Source: Actinomycetales bacterium UBA1383 (GTDB taxonomy: Bacteria > Actinomycetota > Actinomycetes > Actinomycetales > Actinomycetaceae). From it: a stretch of DNA of 64,000 nt. Under the pieces are notes generated by a model. That model saw only the letters and a program-made list of their open reading frames with translations. It was not told the DNA's origin and searched no databases. Numbering within the stretch: position 1 is the first letter of the stretch; each line of letters starts with the position of its first letter. The DNA lies in assembly GCA_002305415.1 (NCBI GenBank), contig DBQX01000083.1, positions 22,957-86,956 on the forward strand. The letters are read 5' to 3'. This document shows positions 26,765 through 34,345 of this stretch, piece by piece. The translations under genes and the position numbers were made by a program.

Positions 26765-27580
26765 CTAGTCCTGGGCCGCCGCGCGCGCGCGGTCCCACAG
26801 GTCTCGCAGGGCCGCGGCGACGGGCTCGGGGTTCTCCACCGCCGCCATGTGGCCCGCCCGGGGGATCTCGACCACCGTCGTGCCGAGCGCCTCCGCCATT
26901 GCCTCCGCCTGCTCGGCGCCCGACACGTGGTCGTCGACGCCACGGAGGACGAGAGCGGGGATCCGGAGCCGGCGCAGCACCTCGAGGCGATCAGGCCGCG
27001 CGGCCATGGCACGCTGCGCCCACGCGATGGCGGCGGGCGAGGCCTGCTCGAACCACTCGGCCAGCTGGTCGTGGAGCGGCTCCCGCTCCAGCCGCGTCAC
27101 AGGTGAGACGACATTCTCCAGGAGGGGAGCGAGATACCGGCCGGGTGCCGAGTCGGAGGTCATCGCCTCCGCCATGCGGATGCGGTACTCCCGCATCTCG
27201 AGGTCATCCGCGCTGGCGCGCGTGTCGAGCAGGCCGATACCGGCCAGCCGCTCCGGGTACAGCTCGGCGAACGCCATGGTCGTATAGCCGCCGATGGAGA
27301 CCCCGGCCAGCACGATCCTCCCCGCTCCCGCCTCGTCGAGGGCGCGCGCCAGTCCCCGCGCCCACGTCTCGAGCGCGGGCACGCTGGAGTCCCCCAGGTG
27401 TGTGGCGACCGCCGCAGGGGCGGCCGAATCGCCGAAACCGGGCGGATCGGAGGTGATCACCCAGCCGTCGAGGTGTTGGCGCACCCCGCGGAACATGCGG
27501 CCGTCGAGGGGGAAGGCGGGCAGGAGGACCAGTGGGATGCCCTCGGGTCGCCCGGCGGAGTGGAGCGCGATATCACTCAT
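26765..27580 (-). CDS. Alpha/beta hydrolase
   Basis: The 271-residue protein has the alpha/beta hydrolase core: oxyanion region LVLLPAFPLDGRMF, nucleophile elbow GVSIGGYTT (Ser near 106), acid Asp in LVLRGVDDHVSG and catalytic His in RAGHMAAVENP. It lacks a signal peptide and should be cytoplasmic. The helical cap (about 130-200) is of the size seen in small esterases and hydrolases such as the MhpC/BioH-like group, but no feature fixes the substrate. The ATG start at 27580 is not preceded by a strong ribosome-binding site. It converges on the gene at 26332 with a 13-bp gap. Confidence 0.85.
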   Translation of the reverse strand: MSDIALHSAGRPEGIPLVLLPAFPLDGRMFRGVRQHLDGWVITSDPPGFGDSAAPAAVATHLGDSSVPALETWARGLARALDEAGAGRIVLAGVSIGGYTTMAFAELYPERLAGIGLLDTRASADDLEMREYRIRMAEAMTSDSAPGRYLAPLLENVVSPVTRLEREPLHDQLAEWFEQASPAAIAWAQRAMAARPDRLEVLRRLRIPALVLRGVDDHVSGAEQAEAMAEALGTTVVEIPRAGHMAAVENPEPVAAALRDLWDRARAAAQD

Positions 27581-27620
27581 GGAACAAGACTGCCACCTCC
27601 GCGGCACCGGCAACCGGCGT

Positions 27621-27905
27621 TCAGGTGGCACGCCGCCAGCAGGCGAGGTGCCAGTGGCGCCGCTCGGCGAGAGCCGCCTCGGCGCCGAACAGGTGCTCGT
27701 TCGACCACGCGACGACGTGCGCCACACCCGGGGCGATGGCGTGGTTGCAGCCGGGACAGGTGTAGGACCGGGCATCGTTGCGGACCTGGCGCACCGTGAA
27801 GCTCACCCCGCCGGGACCCTCCTCCGTGCGGGCCATCCCCCGCAGCCGCTGGGGGTCAAGCGGACGGTGCTCGGCGCCCCACGGTCGCTTCGACGACCGC
27901 CTCAC
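27621..27905 (-). CDS. Small conserved actinobacterial zinc-binding protein
   Basis: This 94-residue protein starts at GTG 27905, overlapping the preceding GH1-like stop by 4 nt (GTGA). It has a basic N-terminus (VRRSSKRPWGAEHRPLD) and a C-terminal putative zinc site built from CPGC (about 54-57), a following His and HWHLACW. Short proteins with this layout are widespread in actinobacteria, where they are often mislabelled ATP/GTP-binding proteins. The reading frame lies beyond the main genes and is easy to miss. Function is unknown; co-translation with the GH1-like gene is the only context. Confidence 0.75.
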   Translation of the reverse strand: MRRSSKRPWGAEHRPLDPQRLRGMARTEEGPGGVSFTVRQVRNDARSYTCPGCNHAIAPGVAHVVAWSNEHLFGAEAALAERRHWHLACWRRAT

Positions 27906-29314
27906 CGCCGCCTCCGCCGCAGGAGGCGGGCAACGAATCCGGGTTTCTCCGTCGCCGGCTCGGGCGACGGCTCCGGGGCGGCGGCACGATGCCTGGCCAG
28001 CAGCGCCGCGTACCACCACCCGGACTCCTTGACCGACCGCTCGAGCGTGGCGCGGTCGACCCGGACGATCCCGGAGGGTTCCGTGTACCCCTTCGCCCAC
28101 TCGAAGCCGTCCAGGAGGGCAGGGAAGAAGCCGCGGACGTCCACGCCGTCCGCGATCGCCTGCTCGATCACCGCGAGGCGCGCGGCGAGGTGGTCGCGGC
28201 GCCCGATGTCCTGGACGGTCGACCCGTCGTCCTCGACGACGTCCCCGAATCCGGCGCCACCCACTGTCACGAGGAGGGGCAGGTCGGGGTACACGAAGCC
28301 CAGCGCGGTCAGCACGTCGCGGAGGCCGCCCGGGTCCGCCTCCATGGCGACGACGCTGACCCGCTCGGCCCCCACCCACGGGCTCGGGCGACCGGGGACA
28401 ACTCCTGCGCCCGGCTGGACCACCGACGTGGTGCGGTGGCTCACGCCGAGCACGTCGAGCCGCTGACGGGTGAGCGTGAGGTCGCCCTCGTGCACGAACG
28501 ACCAGTCGGTGAGGTGGCGCGTCGCGGCGATAAGGTCCACGGGGTACGAGCCGTCGAGCATCGGCCCGAGGAAGAGATGGTTCCCCACGAGGTCGATCGT
28601 GCGGACGGCCTCGAGGTGGGTCGAGTCCGACTCGTCCCGCGGGCGGGTGACGTGCAGGTTCAGCGTCACCGACACCTGGGCCGCCGGCCGCTCCTCCCTG
28701 ATCGCGGCGACGGCGAGACCGTGGGCGAGCGTGAGGTGGTGCGCGACGGCGAGCGCCTCACCCGGGTCCGTGTGGCCGGGGGCGTGCTCGCCCGAGGCGT
28801 GGCCGAGGAAGGCGGCGCACCACGGCTCGTCCATCGTGGTCCAGAGCCACACCCGGTCGCCGAACTCCCGGGCCATCGCCCGGGCGTACTCGGCAAAGGC
28901 GTGGGCGGTCCCGCGGCTCGCCCAGCCGCCCTCGTCCTGCAGCGCCTGGGGAAGGTCCCAGTGATACAGCGTGACGGACGGGCGGATGCCCGCGCCGGCC
29001 AGCTCGTCGATGAGCTCGCGGTAGAAGGCGAGCCCGGCGTCGTTCAGCGCCCCGCGCCCGGCCGGCTGCACCCGCGGCCAGGAGATGGAGAAACGGTAGG
29101 CCTGTAGCCCCAGCTCCCGCATGAGGGCCACGTCCGACCTCCACCGGTGGTAGTGGTCGGCGGCCACGTCCCCGGTCCCGCCGTCGCGGGTGCGCCCGGG
29201 CAGGTGCGAGAACGTGTCCCAGATGGAGGGCCCGCGGCCATCCTCGGCGACCGCCCCCTCGATCTGGTAGGCCGAGGTCGCCGCCCCGAGGACGAAGCCG
29301 GGCGGGAGGTTCAT
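27902..29314 (-). CDS. GH1-fold beta-glucosidase-like protein lacking the catalytic nucleophile
   Basis: The 470-residue protein is clearly of the glycoside hydrolase 1 fold: SAYQIEGA (Gln17), TLYHWDLPQ (His118, Trp119), TMDEPW (acid/base Glu163) and LLDGFEWAKGY (Glu405, Trp406). The nucleophile motif, normally TENG, reads TVGG at 350-353, so the essential Glu is Val351. The NYY motif before it (LGVSHRTTS) and the usual Trp of WSLLDNFEW (now Pro) are also lost. Classical retaining hydrolysis should be impossible. A basic tail (RLLRRRRR) ends the protein. ATG 29314 overlaps the nagA stop (ATGA), so it belongs to the nagA operon. A sugar-binding or structural role is a guess. Confidence 0.88.
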   Translation of the reverse strand: MNLPPGFVLGAATSAYQIEGAVAEDGRGPSIWDTFSHLPGRTRDGGTGDVAADHYHRWRSDVALMRELGLQAYRFSISWPRVQPAGRGALNDAGLAFYRELIDELAGAGIRPSVTLYHWDLPQALQDEGGWASRGTAHAFAEYARAMAREFGDRVWLWTTMDEPWCAAFLGHASGEHAPGHTDPGEALAVAHHLTLAHGLAVAAIREERPAAQVSVTLNLHVTRPRDESDSTHLEAVRTIDLVGNHLFLGPMLDGSYPVDLIAATRHLTDWSFVHEGDLTLTRQRLDVLGVSHRTTSVVQPGAGVVPGRPSPWVGAERVSVVAMEADPGGLRDVLTALGFVYPDLPLLVTVGGAGFGDVVEDDGSTVQDIGRRDHLAARLAVIEQAIADGVDVRGFFPALLDGFEWAKGYTEPSGIVRVDRATLERSVKESGWWYAALLARHRAAAPEPSPEPATEKPGFVARLLRRRRR

Positions 29315-30456
29315 CGGACCAGGACCCCGTGGCGGAAGACCCCTTTGACGGCGAGGTCGGTGTCGGTGACCAGGATGTCCGCCCGCATGTCGACGGCGAG
29401 CACACCGATGTCCCCACGGCCGAGGAGGCGGGCCGGGACTGCCGACGCCATGGACACGGCGTCCACGAGAGGCACGCCGCCTGCCACGGTGGCGCGCACG
29501 ACGTCGAGGAGGTGCGCGGTCCCGCCGGCGAGCGCACCGCCGTCGGCGAGGCGCGCCACGCCGTCCCGGACGGCGACGTCGTGGCCGCCCAGCTGGTAGT
29601 CGCCGTCGGCCATGCCGGCCCCCGCCATGGCGTCCGTCACGAGGACGGCGTTGTCCGGTCCCACGATCTCGACCGTGGCCCGCACGGTTGCCGGATCCAG
29701 GTGCACGCCGTCGCCGATCAGCTCGACGGTGAGGCGACCCTGCCGGGCCGCCGCGAGGAACTCGAGGATGGGTCCCGGCTGCCGGTGGTGCAGCGGTGCC
29801 ATGCCGTTGTAGAGGTGGGTGACCGTGGCGTGGCCCTCCCCGACCGCCCGGAGCGTGGCCGCGGCCTCGGCAGCCGTCGCGCTCGTGTGGCCCCAGGACG
29901 GGAACGCCCCGTGGACGAGCAGCCGGGTGGCCACCTCGACCGCGCCGTGACACTCCGGGGCGATGGTCATGCTGACGAGGTGCCCGTCGGCGAGACGGGC
30001 AAGCTCCTCGGTGAGGCCGGGGCCCGGTGCGGTGATGGCGTCCGGGTCCTGGGCCCCCCGGTGGGCGGCGGAGATGAAGGGGCCCTCGAGGTGGATGCCG
30101 GCGATCTCGCCGGCGGCGGCAAGGGTTGCGAGCAGCCCCACCTGGTCACGCAACCGCTGCGGCGGAGCGGTGACGAGGGATGCGACGAGCGTCGTCGTGC
30201 CGTGGCGACGGTGCTCGAGCACCGCCACCATCGCCTCCGCGCGGTTCGCCGCATCGGGGAAGGACGCCCCACCCCCGCCGTGGCAGTGCACGTCCACGAG
30301 TCCCGGGAGGATCAGGTCATCGCTGGCGTCCGGGATCCCGCCCTCGGGGAAGTCGGTGGCGGGACCGACGGCGGTGATGCGGTCGCCCCGGACCTGCACG
30401 ACGCCGTCGGGGATGATCCCTCCGGGCAGGACGATGCGCCCTCGCATGGTCATCAT
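29311..30456 (-). CDS. nagA: N-acetylglucosamine-6-phosphate deacetylase
   Basis: NagA removes the acetyl group from GlcNAc-6-phosphate in amino-sugar recycling. The 381-residue amidohydrolase has LPGLVDVHCHGGGGASF, the metal-binding GIHLEGPFIS, HTSATAAE, VTHLYNGMAPLHHRQPG and the catalytic LVTDAMAGAG. Length is normal. ATG 30456 lies 6 nt after a TAGGAT hexamer, suggesting a leaderless start; ATG 30453 and 30447 are alternatives. No nagB or PTS gene is beside it. The GH1-like gene and the small zinc-protein gene follow with 4-nt overlaps, making a three-gene operon. Confidence 0.93.
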   Translation of the reverse strand: MMTMRGRIVLPGGIIPDGVVQVRGDRITAVGPATDFPEGGIPDASDDLILPGLVDVHCHGGGGASFPDAANRAEAMVAVLEHRRHGTTTLVASLVTAPPQRLRDQVGLLATLAAAGEIAGIHLEGPFISAAHRGAQDPDAITAPGPGLTEELARLADGHLVSMTIAPECHGAVEVATRLLVHGAFPSWGHTSATAAEAAATLRAVGEGHATVTHLYNGMAPLHHRQPGPILEFLAAARQGRLTVELIGDGVHLDPATVRATVEIVGPDNAVLVTDAMAGAGMADGDYQLGGHDVAVRDGVARLADGGALAGGTAHLLDVVRATVAGGVPLVDAVSMASAVPARLLGRGDIGVLAVDMRADILVTDTDLAVKGVFRHGVLVR

Positions 30457-30462
30457 GCCGCC

Positions 30463-30468
30463 ATCCTA
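30463..30468 (-). promoter_or_regulatory. -10 element for the nagA operon (leaderless)
   Basis: TAGGAT on the minus strand ends 6 nt before ATG 30456. It lies in the 67-bp gap after nucS. Confidence 0.5.
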
Positions 30469-30523
30469 GATCGCGGCGGGAAGGACGCCGGGCGCACGGC
30501 GGACCCTGCCCGCCCGCCCCCCA

Positions 30524-31219
30524 CTAGAAGAGGCGATCCCGGGAGTCGTCCACGCCCCGCATCGCGTCGTAGTCCAGCAGGACGCACCGGATGCCGCGAT
30601 CCTCGGCGAGGAGCCGCGCCTGGGGCTTGATCTCCTGCGCGGCGAACACACCACTGACCGGCGCGAGCAGCGGGTCGCGGTTCAGCAGCTCCAGGTACCG
30701 CGTGAGCTGCTCGACCCCGTCGATCTCGCCGCGTCGCTTGACCTCGATCGCGACCGTGGTTCCGTCGGGCGTCCTGACCAGCAGGTCCACAGGCCCGATC
30801 GCGGTGGGGTACTCCCTCCGCACCAGGGTGTGCCCCGGACCGAGGATCTCGACCTGCTCCGCGAGCAGCTTCTGCAGGTGGGCCTCGACGCCGTCCTTCA
30901 CCAGCCCGGGATCGATCCCGAGCTCGTGGGAGGTGTCCGAGTGGATCTCGTGGATGTGGACGACGAGGCGGTCGTCGGTGCGGGCGTGCTGCACCACCCA
31001 GCGCTCGCGGATGCCCAGGTCCTGCTGCTCCGTGTCGGCGGCGTGCACGGTGAGGCTGCAGGGCGGTGACATCCAGTTCAGCGGCTTGTAGGACCCGCCG
31101 TCGGCGTGCACGAGGACCGAACCGTCCGCCTTCAGCATCAGGACACGACGGGCGCGGTCGAGGCGGGCGTCGAGGCGACCCGAGTACTCCACCGTGCAGG
31201 TGGCCACGACGATTCGCAC
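30524..31219 (-). CDS. nucS: Mismatch-specific endonuclease NucS/EndoMS
   Basis: NucS cleaves both strands at mismatches and replaces MutS/MutL repair in most actinobacteria and many archaea. The 231-residue protein has the N-terminal DNA-binding half (RIVVATCTVEYSGRLDARL). The C-terminal nuclease has the PD-(D/E)xK-type residues PVDLLVRTPDG and VAIEVKRRGEIDGVEQLTRYLELL. The C-terminus RDRLF is the beta-clamp-binding tail. GTG 31219 follows TAGGCT by 6 nt, so the message should be leaderless. It lies just after the ATP synthase block, near where nucS lies in Mycobacterium. Confidence 0.95.
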   Translation of the reverse strand: MRIVVATCTVEYSGRLDARLDRARRVLMLKADGSVLVHADGGSYKPLNWMSPPCSLTVHAADTEQQDLGIRERWVVQHARTDDRLVVHIHEIHSDTSHELGIDPGLVKDGVEAHLQKLLAEQVEILGPGHTLVRREYPTAIGPVDLLVRTPDGTTVAIEVKRRGEIDGVEQLTRYLELLNRDPLLAPVSGVFAAQEIKPQARLLAEDRGIRCVLLDYDAMRGVDDSRDRLF

Positions 31220-31225
31220 ACGCGC

Positions 31226-31231
31226 AGCCTA
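31226..31231 (-). promoter_or_regulatory. -10 element for nucS (leaderless)
   Basis: TAGGCT on the minus strand ends exactly 6 nt before GTG 31219. It overlaps the last codon and stop of the DUF2550 gene, giving nucS its own promoter at the end of the atp operon. Confidence 0.5.
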
Positions 31232-31642
31232 CTGGAAGCTCGCCGGGGTGGGCGGGGCCGACTCGAGCCACGACCGCAGCCCGGAATAGGCCTCGTCCAC
31301 CACCACGAGGTGGTACCGGGCCCCGGCCGCGTGGATTTCGACGTCGACGACGTCGCGCCCCGTCTGCCGCGAGACTCGCCGCTCGACCCGCTCCACCTCG
31401 AGGTCTCCGCGCCGCCAGCTGTATCGCGGGCGGACGCGGAGCGAGGCGACGGGGAACCAGTCGAGGCGGTCGAGGCCGTAGGAGGCGTACCCCTCCCGCC
31501 ACCGCCGGGAACCGGACTCGCGGAGGGAGCACTCGAAGGAGCCGACCCGGGTGACGATGGCCCGGAAGCGGGTGAGGTACACGGCGAGGATCAGGCCGGC
31601 GACGACGACGAGTGACCCGATCGCGCCCCAGACCCAGTCCAC
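31229..31642 (-). CDS. DUF2550 membrane protein
   Basis: The 137-residue protein has a single N-terminal membrane helix (WVWGAIGSLVVVAGLILAVYL, about 3-23). A cytoplasmic beta-rich domain follows, containing FECSLRESGSRRWREGYASYGLDRLDWF, the hallmark of DUF2550. Members are found directly after atpC in actinobacteria, as here with a 6-bp gap, and function is not established. The start is ATG 31642. Its 3' end contains the nucS promoter. Confidence 0.9.
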   Translation of the reverse strand: MDWVWGAIGSLVVVAGLILAVYLTRFRAIVTRVGSFECSLRESGSRRWREGYASYGLDRLDWFPVASLRVRPRYSWRRGDLEVERVERRVSRQTGRDVVDVEIHAAGARYHLVVVDEAYSGLRSWLESAPPTPASFQ

Positions 31643-31648
31643 CGGATC

Positions 31649-31909
31649 TCAGTCCCCGTAGCCTTCACCCGTGTTGTCGAGAACCACCTCGATCTCGTCG
31701 TTGTCACAGGAGACGAACCCCGCGACGATCGGGAAGGTGAACACCTGGCCGTCCTCCGCCGTCACCCGTCCCTTGCCCTGCCGCAGCACCGCGAGGATCG
31801 GCTGCCGGCCCGGCAGGATGCCGAGATCGCCGTCCGCGGACGGGACGACGACGGAACGCGCCTTCCCGACCCACAGCACCTCGTCGGTGGTGACCACCCG
31901 GACGTTCAC
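31649..31909 (-). CDS. atpC: ATP synthase epsilon subunit, short form
   Basis: Epsilon belongs to the central stalk of F1. The 86-residue product covers only the N-terminal beta-sandwich (VRVVTTDEVLWVGKARSVVVP, GDLGILPGRQPILAVLRQG, then FPIVAGFVSCDNDEIEVVLDN). The C-terminal helical hairpin that inhibits ATP hydrolysis in E. coli and Bacillus is absent; Mycobacterium has about 121 residues. The stop codon is clean and not caused by a frameshift I can see. GTG 31909 overlaps the atpD stop by 4 nt. Short epsilon subunits are known in several Micrococcales-type actinobacteria. Confidence 0.93.
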   Translation of the reverse strand: MNVRVVTTDEVLWVGKARSVVVPSADGDLGILPGRQPILAVLRQGKGRVTAEDGQVFTFPIVAGFVSCDNDEIEVVLDNTGEGYGD

Positions 31910-33378
31910 CGGAGATCCTTCTCGAGCTGCGCCCACTTGCGCTCAAGGTCCTCGATCCCGCCGATGTTGAAGAACGCCTGTTCGGCGATGTGGTCGAAGT
32001 CGCCGTTCACCAGCCTGCGGAACGCCTCGATCGTCTCCTCCAATGGCACGGTCGAGCCGGGAACGCCGGTGTACTTCTCGGCCATGTAGGTGTTCTGCGA
32101 GAGGAACTGCTGGATGCGGCGCGCGCGGGCGACGGTCACCTTGTCCTCCTCGGAGAGCTCGTCGACGCCGAGGATCGCGATGATGTCCTGCAACTCCTTG
32201 TTCTTCTGCAGGATCTGCTTGACCTGGGTGGCGACGGCGTAGTGCTCCTCCCCCACGTACGCGGGGTTAAGGATGCGGGACGTCGAGGTCAACGGGTCCA
32301 CCGCGGGGTAGAGACCGCGGGAGGCGATCTCCCGCGAGAGCTCGGTGGTGGCGTCGAGGTGCGCGAACGTCGTCGCCGGCGCCGGGTCGGTGTAGTCGTC
32401 GGCCGGCACGTAGATCGCCTGCAGCGAGGTGATCGAGTGGCCGCGCGTCGAGGTGATGCGTTCCTGCAGCTGCCCCATCTCGTCCGCCAGGTTCGGCTGG
32501 TAGCCCACCGCGGAGGGCATGCGACCCAGCAGGGTGGACACCTCGGACCCGGCCTGCGTGAACCGGAAGATGTTGTCGATGAAGAGGAGGACGTCCTGGC
32601 GCTGCACGTCGCGGAAGTACTCCGCCATCGTGAGGGCCGTCAGGGCCACGCGAAGCCGCGTCCCCGGCGGCTCGTCCATCTGGCCGAACACGAGGGCGGT
32701 CTTGTCGAAGACCCCGGCCTCCTCCATCTCGACGATGAGGTCGTTGCCCTCACGGGTCCGCTCTCCCACGCCGGCGAACACGGACACACCGCCGTGCTCC
32801 TGTGCGACGCGCTGGATCATCTCCTGGATGAGGACTGTCTTGCCCACGCCGGCACCGCCGAAGAGGCCGATCTTGCCGCCGAGCACATAGGGGGTGAGCA
32901 GGTCGATGACCTTGATGCCCGTCTCGAACATCTGGGTCTTCGACTCGAGCTGGTCGAACGCCGGGGGCTTGCGGTGGATCGGCCAGCGCTCCTTGATGTC
33001 GAGGACCTCACCGGGCTTCAGGTTGAGGCACTCCCCCGTGACGTTGAAGACGTGGCCCTTCGTCACATCGCCTACCGGCACCGTGATGGGCGCACCGGTG
33101 TCGAGGACCTTCGCACCACGGACGAGGCCGTCCGTGGGCTTGAGCGCGATCGCCCGGACGAGGTTGTCGCCGAGGTGCTGGGCCACCTCGAGCGTCATCT
33201 CGACGACGCTCTCCCCCTCCCCCTGCGCGGTCAGGTCGATTCGCGTGGTGAGCGCGTTGTACAGCGGGGGAACCGCGTCCGGCGGGAACTCGATGTCGAC
33301 GATCGGCCCGATCACCCGCGCCACACGGCCTTCCCGTCCGGAATCGGCGCGCTGCTTCTCGGTGTCAACGGCAGTCAT
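31906..33378 (-). CDS. atpD: ATP synthase beta subunit
   Basis: Beta is the catalytic subunit of F1. The 490-residue protein begins with GRVARVIGPIVDIEFPPDAV, has the P-loop GLFGGAGVGKTVLIQE and the catalytic Glu region VFAGVGERTREGNDL. The DELSEEDK motif follows in the C-terminal domain. ATG 33378 is preceded by GAAGGAAG; the open frame extends upstream but without family similarity. It follows atpG by 19 nt and overlaps atpC by 4 nt. Confidence 0.97.
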   Translation of the reverse strand: MTAVDTEKQRADSGREGRVARVIGPIVDIEFPPDAVPPLYNALTTRIDLTAQGEGESVVEMTLEVAQHLGDNLVRAIALKPTDGLVRGAKVLDTGAPITVPVGDVTKGHVFNVTGECLNLKPGEVLDIKERWPIHRKPPAFDQLESKTQMFETGIKVIDLLTPYVLGGKIGLFGGAGVGKTVLIQEMIQRVAQEHGGVSVFAGVGERTREGNDLIVEMEEAGVFDKTALVFGQMDEPPGTRLRVALTALTMAEYFRDVQRQDVLLFIDNIFRFTQAGSEVSTLLGRMPSAVGYQPNLADEMGQLQERITSTRGHSITSLQAIYVPADDYTDPAPATTFAHLDATTELSREIASRGLYPAVDPLTSTSRILNPAYVGEEHYAVATQVKQILQKNKELQDIIAILGVDELSEEDKVTVARARRIQQFLSQNTYMAEKYTGVPGSTVPLEETIEAFRRLVNGDFDHIAEQAFFNIGGIEDLERKWAQLEKDLR

Positions 33379-33397
33379 TGAACTTCCTTCACTCGTA

Positions 33398-34342
33398 CTA
33401 GCTTGATGCCAGGGCGTCGGCACCGGACACGATCTCGGAGATCTCCTGGGTGATCTCGGCCTGGCGCGCGGAGTTGGCCAAGCGGGTGTAGTCGCGGATG
33501 AGGTCCTCCGCGTTGTCTGTGGCGGTGTGCATCGCCTGCTGCCGCGAGGCGAGTTCGGAGGCCGCGGCATGCAGGAGCATGTTGTGGATCCGCGCGCGCG
33601 CGTGCAACGGCAGCAGCGCCTCGAGCACCTCGTCCGCGTTCGGCTCGAACTCGTAGAGGGGCGTGGGCTCCTCGTCCTCCGGACCGGGCTGCGTCCGCTC
33701 GACCCGGACGGGGTAGAGCGGCACCGACTCGGGCACCTGGACCTGTTCGATCACCTCGATCGGGATCAGGCGGTGCACCTGGACCACCTGCTTGATCATC
33801 GAGATGAAGTGGGTGTAGATCACGTAGACCTCGCGGACGCCGTCCTCCTCACGGGAGTGGACGATGTGGCGCATCAGGTCCGCGATCTCGGTCGCCTCGC
33901 GTGCCTTCGGGGAGTCGGAGTGCCCGTCCCAGACCCGGGCGACCGGGCGCCCGCGGAAGCGGAAGTAGGAGGCGCCGCGCCGGCCGACGACGTACAGCAC
34001 GGGCTCACGGCCCTGCCCCTCGAGGTCCTCGACGAGGCGTTCCGTCTCGCGGAGGACGCTCGCGCTGTAGGCGCCGGCCATGCCCCGATCCGAGGTGACG
34101 ACGAGGATCGCCACCTTGTTGGTGTCGTCCCGCTCCCTCAGGATCTCGTGGTCCCCACGCGTGTGGGCGACGACCGCCGACACGGCCCGCGCCAGCGTGT
34201 TCGCGTAGGGCGTGCCCTGGAGCGCCCGAGCCTTGGCCTTGCCGACCCGCGACGCCGCGATCAGTTCCATGGCGCGGAACACCTTCTTCAGCGTCTGCGT
34301 CGACCTGATGCGCTGCTTGTAGATGCGCTGCTTGCCACCCAT
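33398..34342 (-). CDS. atpG: ATP synthase gamma subunit
   Basis: Gamma is the rotor shaft of F1. The 314-residue protein has the N-terminal helix GKQRIYKQRIRSTQTLKKV, the VVTSDRGMAGAYSA segment and the C-terminal helix ASRQQAMHTATDNAEDLI. An acidic insertion (about 215-235, GPEDEEPTPLYEF) is longer than in E. coli and typical of actinobacterial gamma. ATG 34342 is 3 nt after the atpA stop codon region. It is part of the atpBEFHAGDC order. Confidence 0.96.
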   Translation of the reverse strand: MGGKQRIYKQRIRSTQTLKKVFRAMELIAASRVGKAKARALQGTPYANTLARAVSAVVAHTRGDHEILRERDDTNKVAILVVTSDRGMAGAYSASVLRETERLVEDLEGQGREPVLYVVGRRGASYFRFRGRPVARVWDGHSDSPKAREATEIADLMRHIVHSREEDGVREVYVIYTHFISMIKQVVQVHRLIPIEVIEQVQVPESVPLYPVRVERTQPGPEDEEPTPLYEFEPNADEVLEALLPLHARARIHNMLLHAAASELASRQQAMHTATDNAEDLIRDYTRLANSARQAEITQEISEIVSGADALASS

Positions 34343-34345
34343 GGG

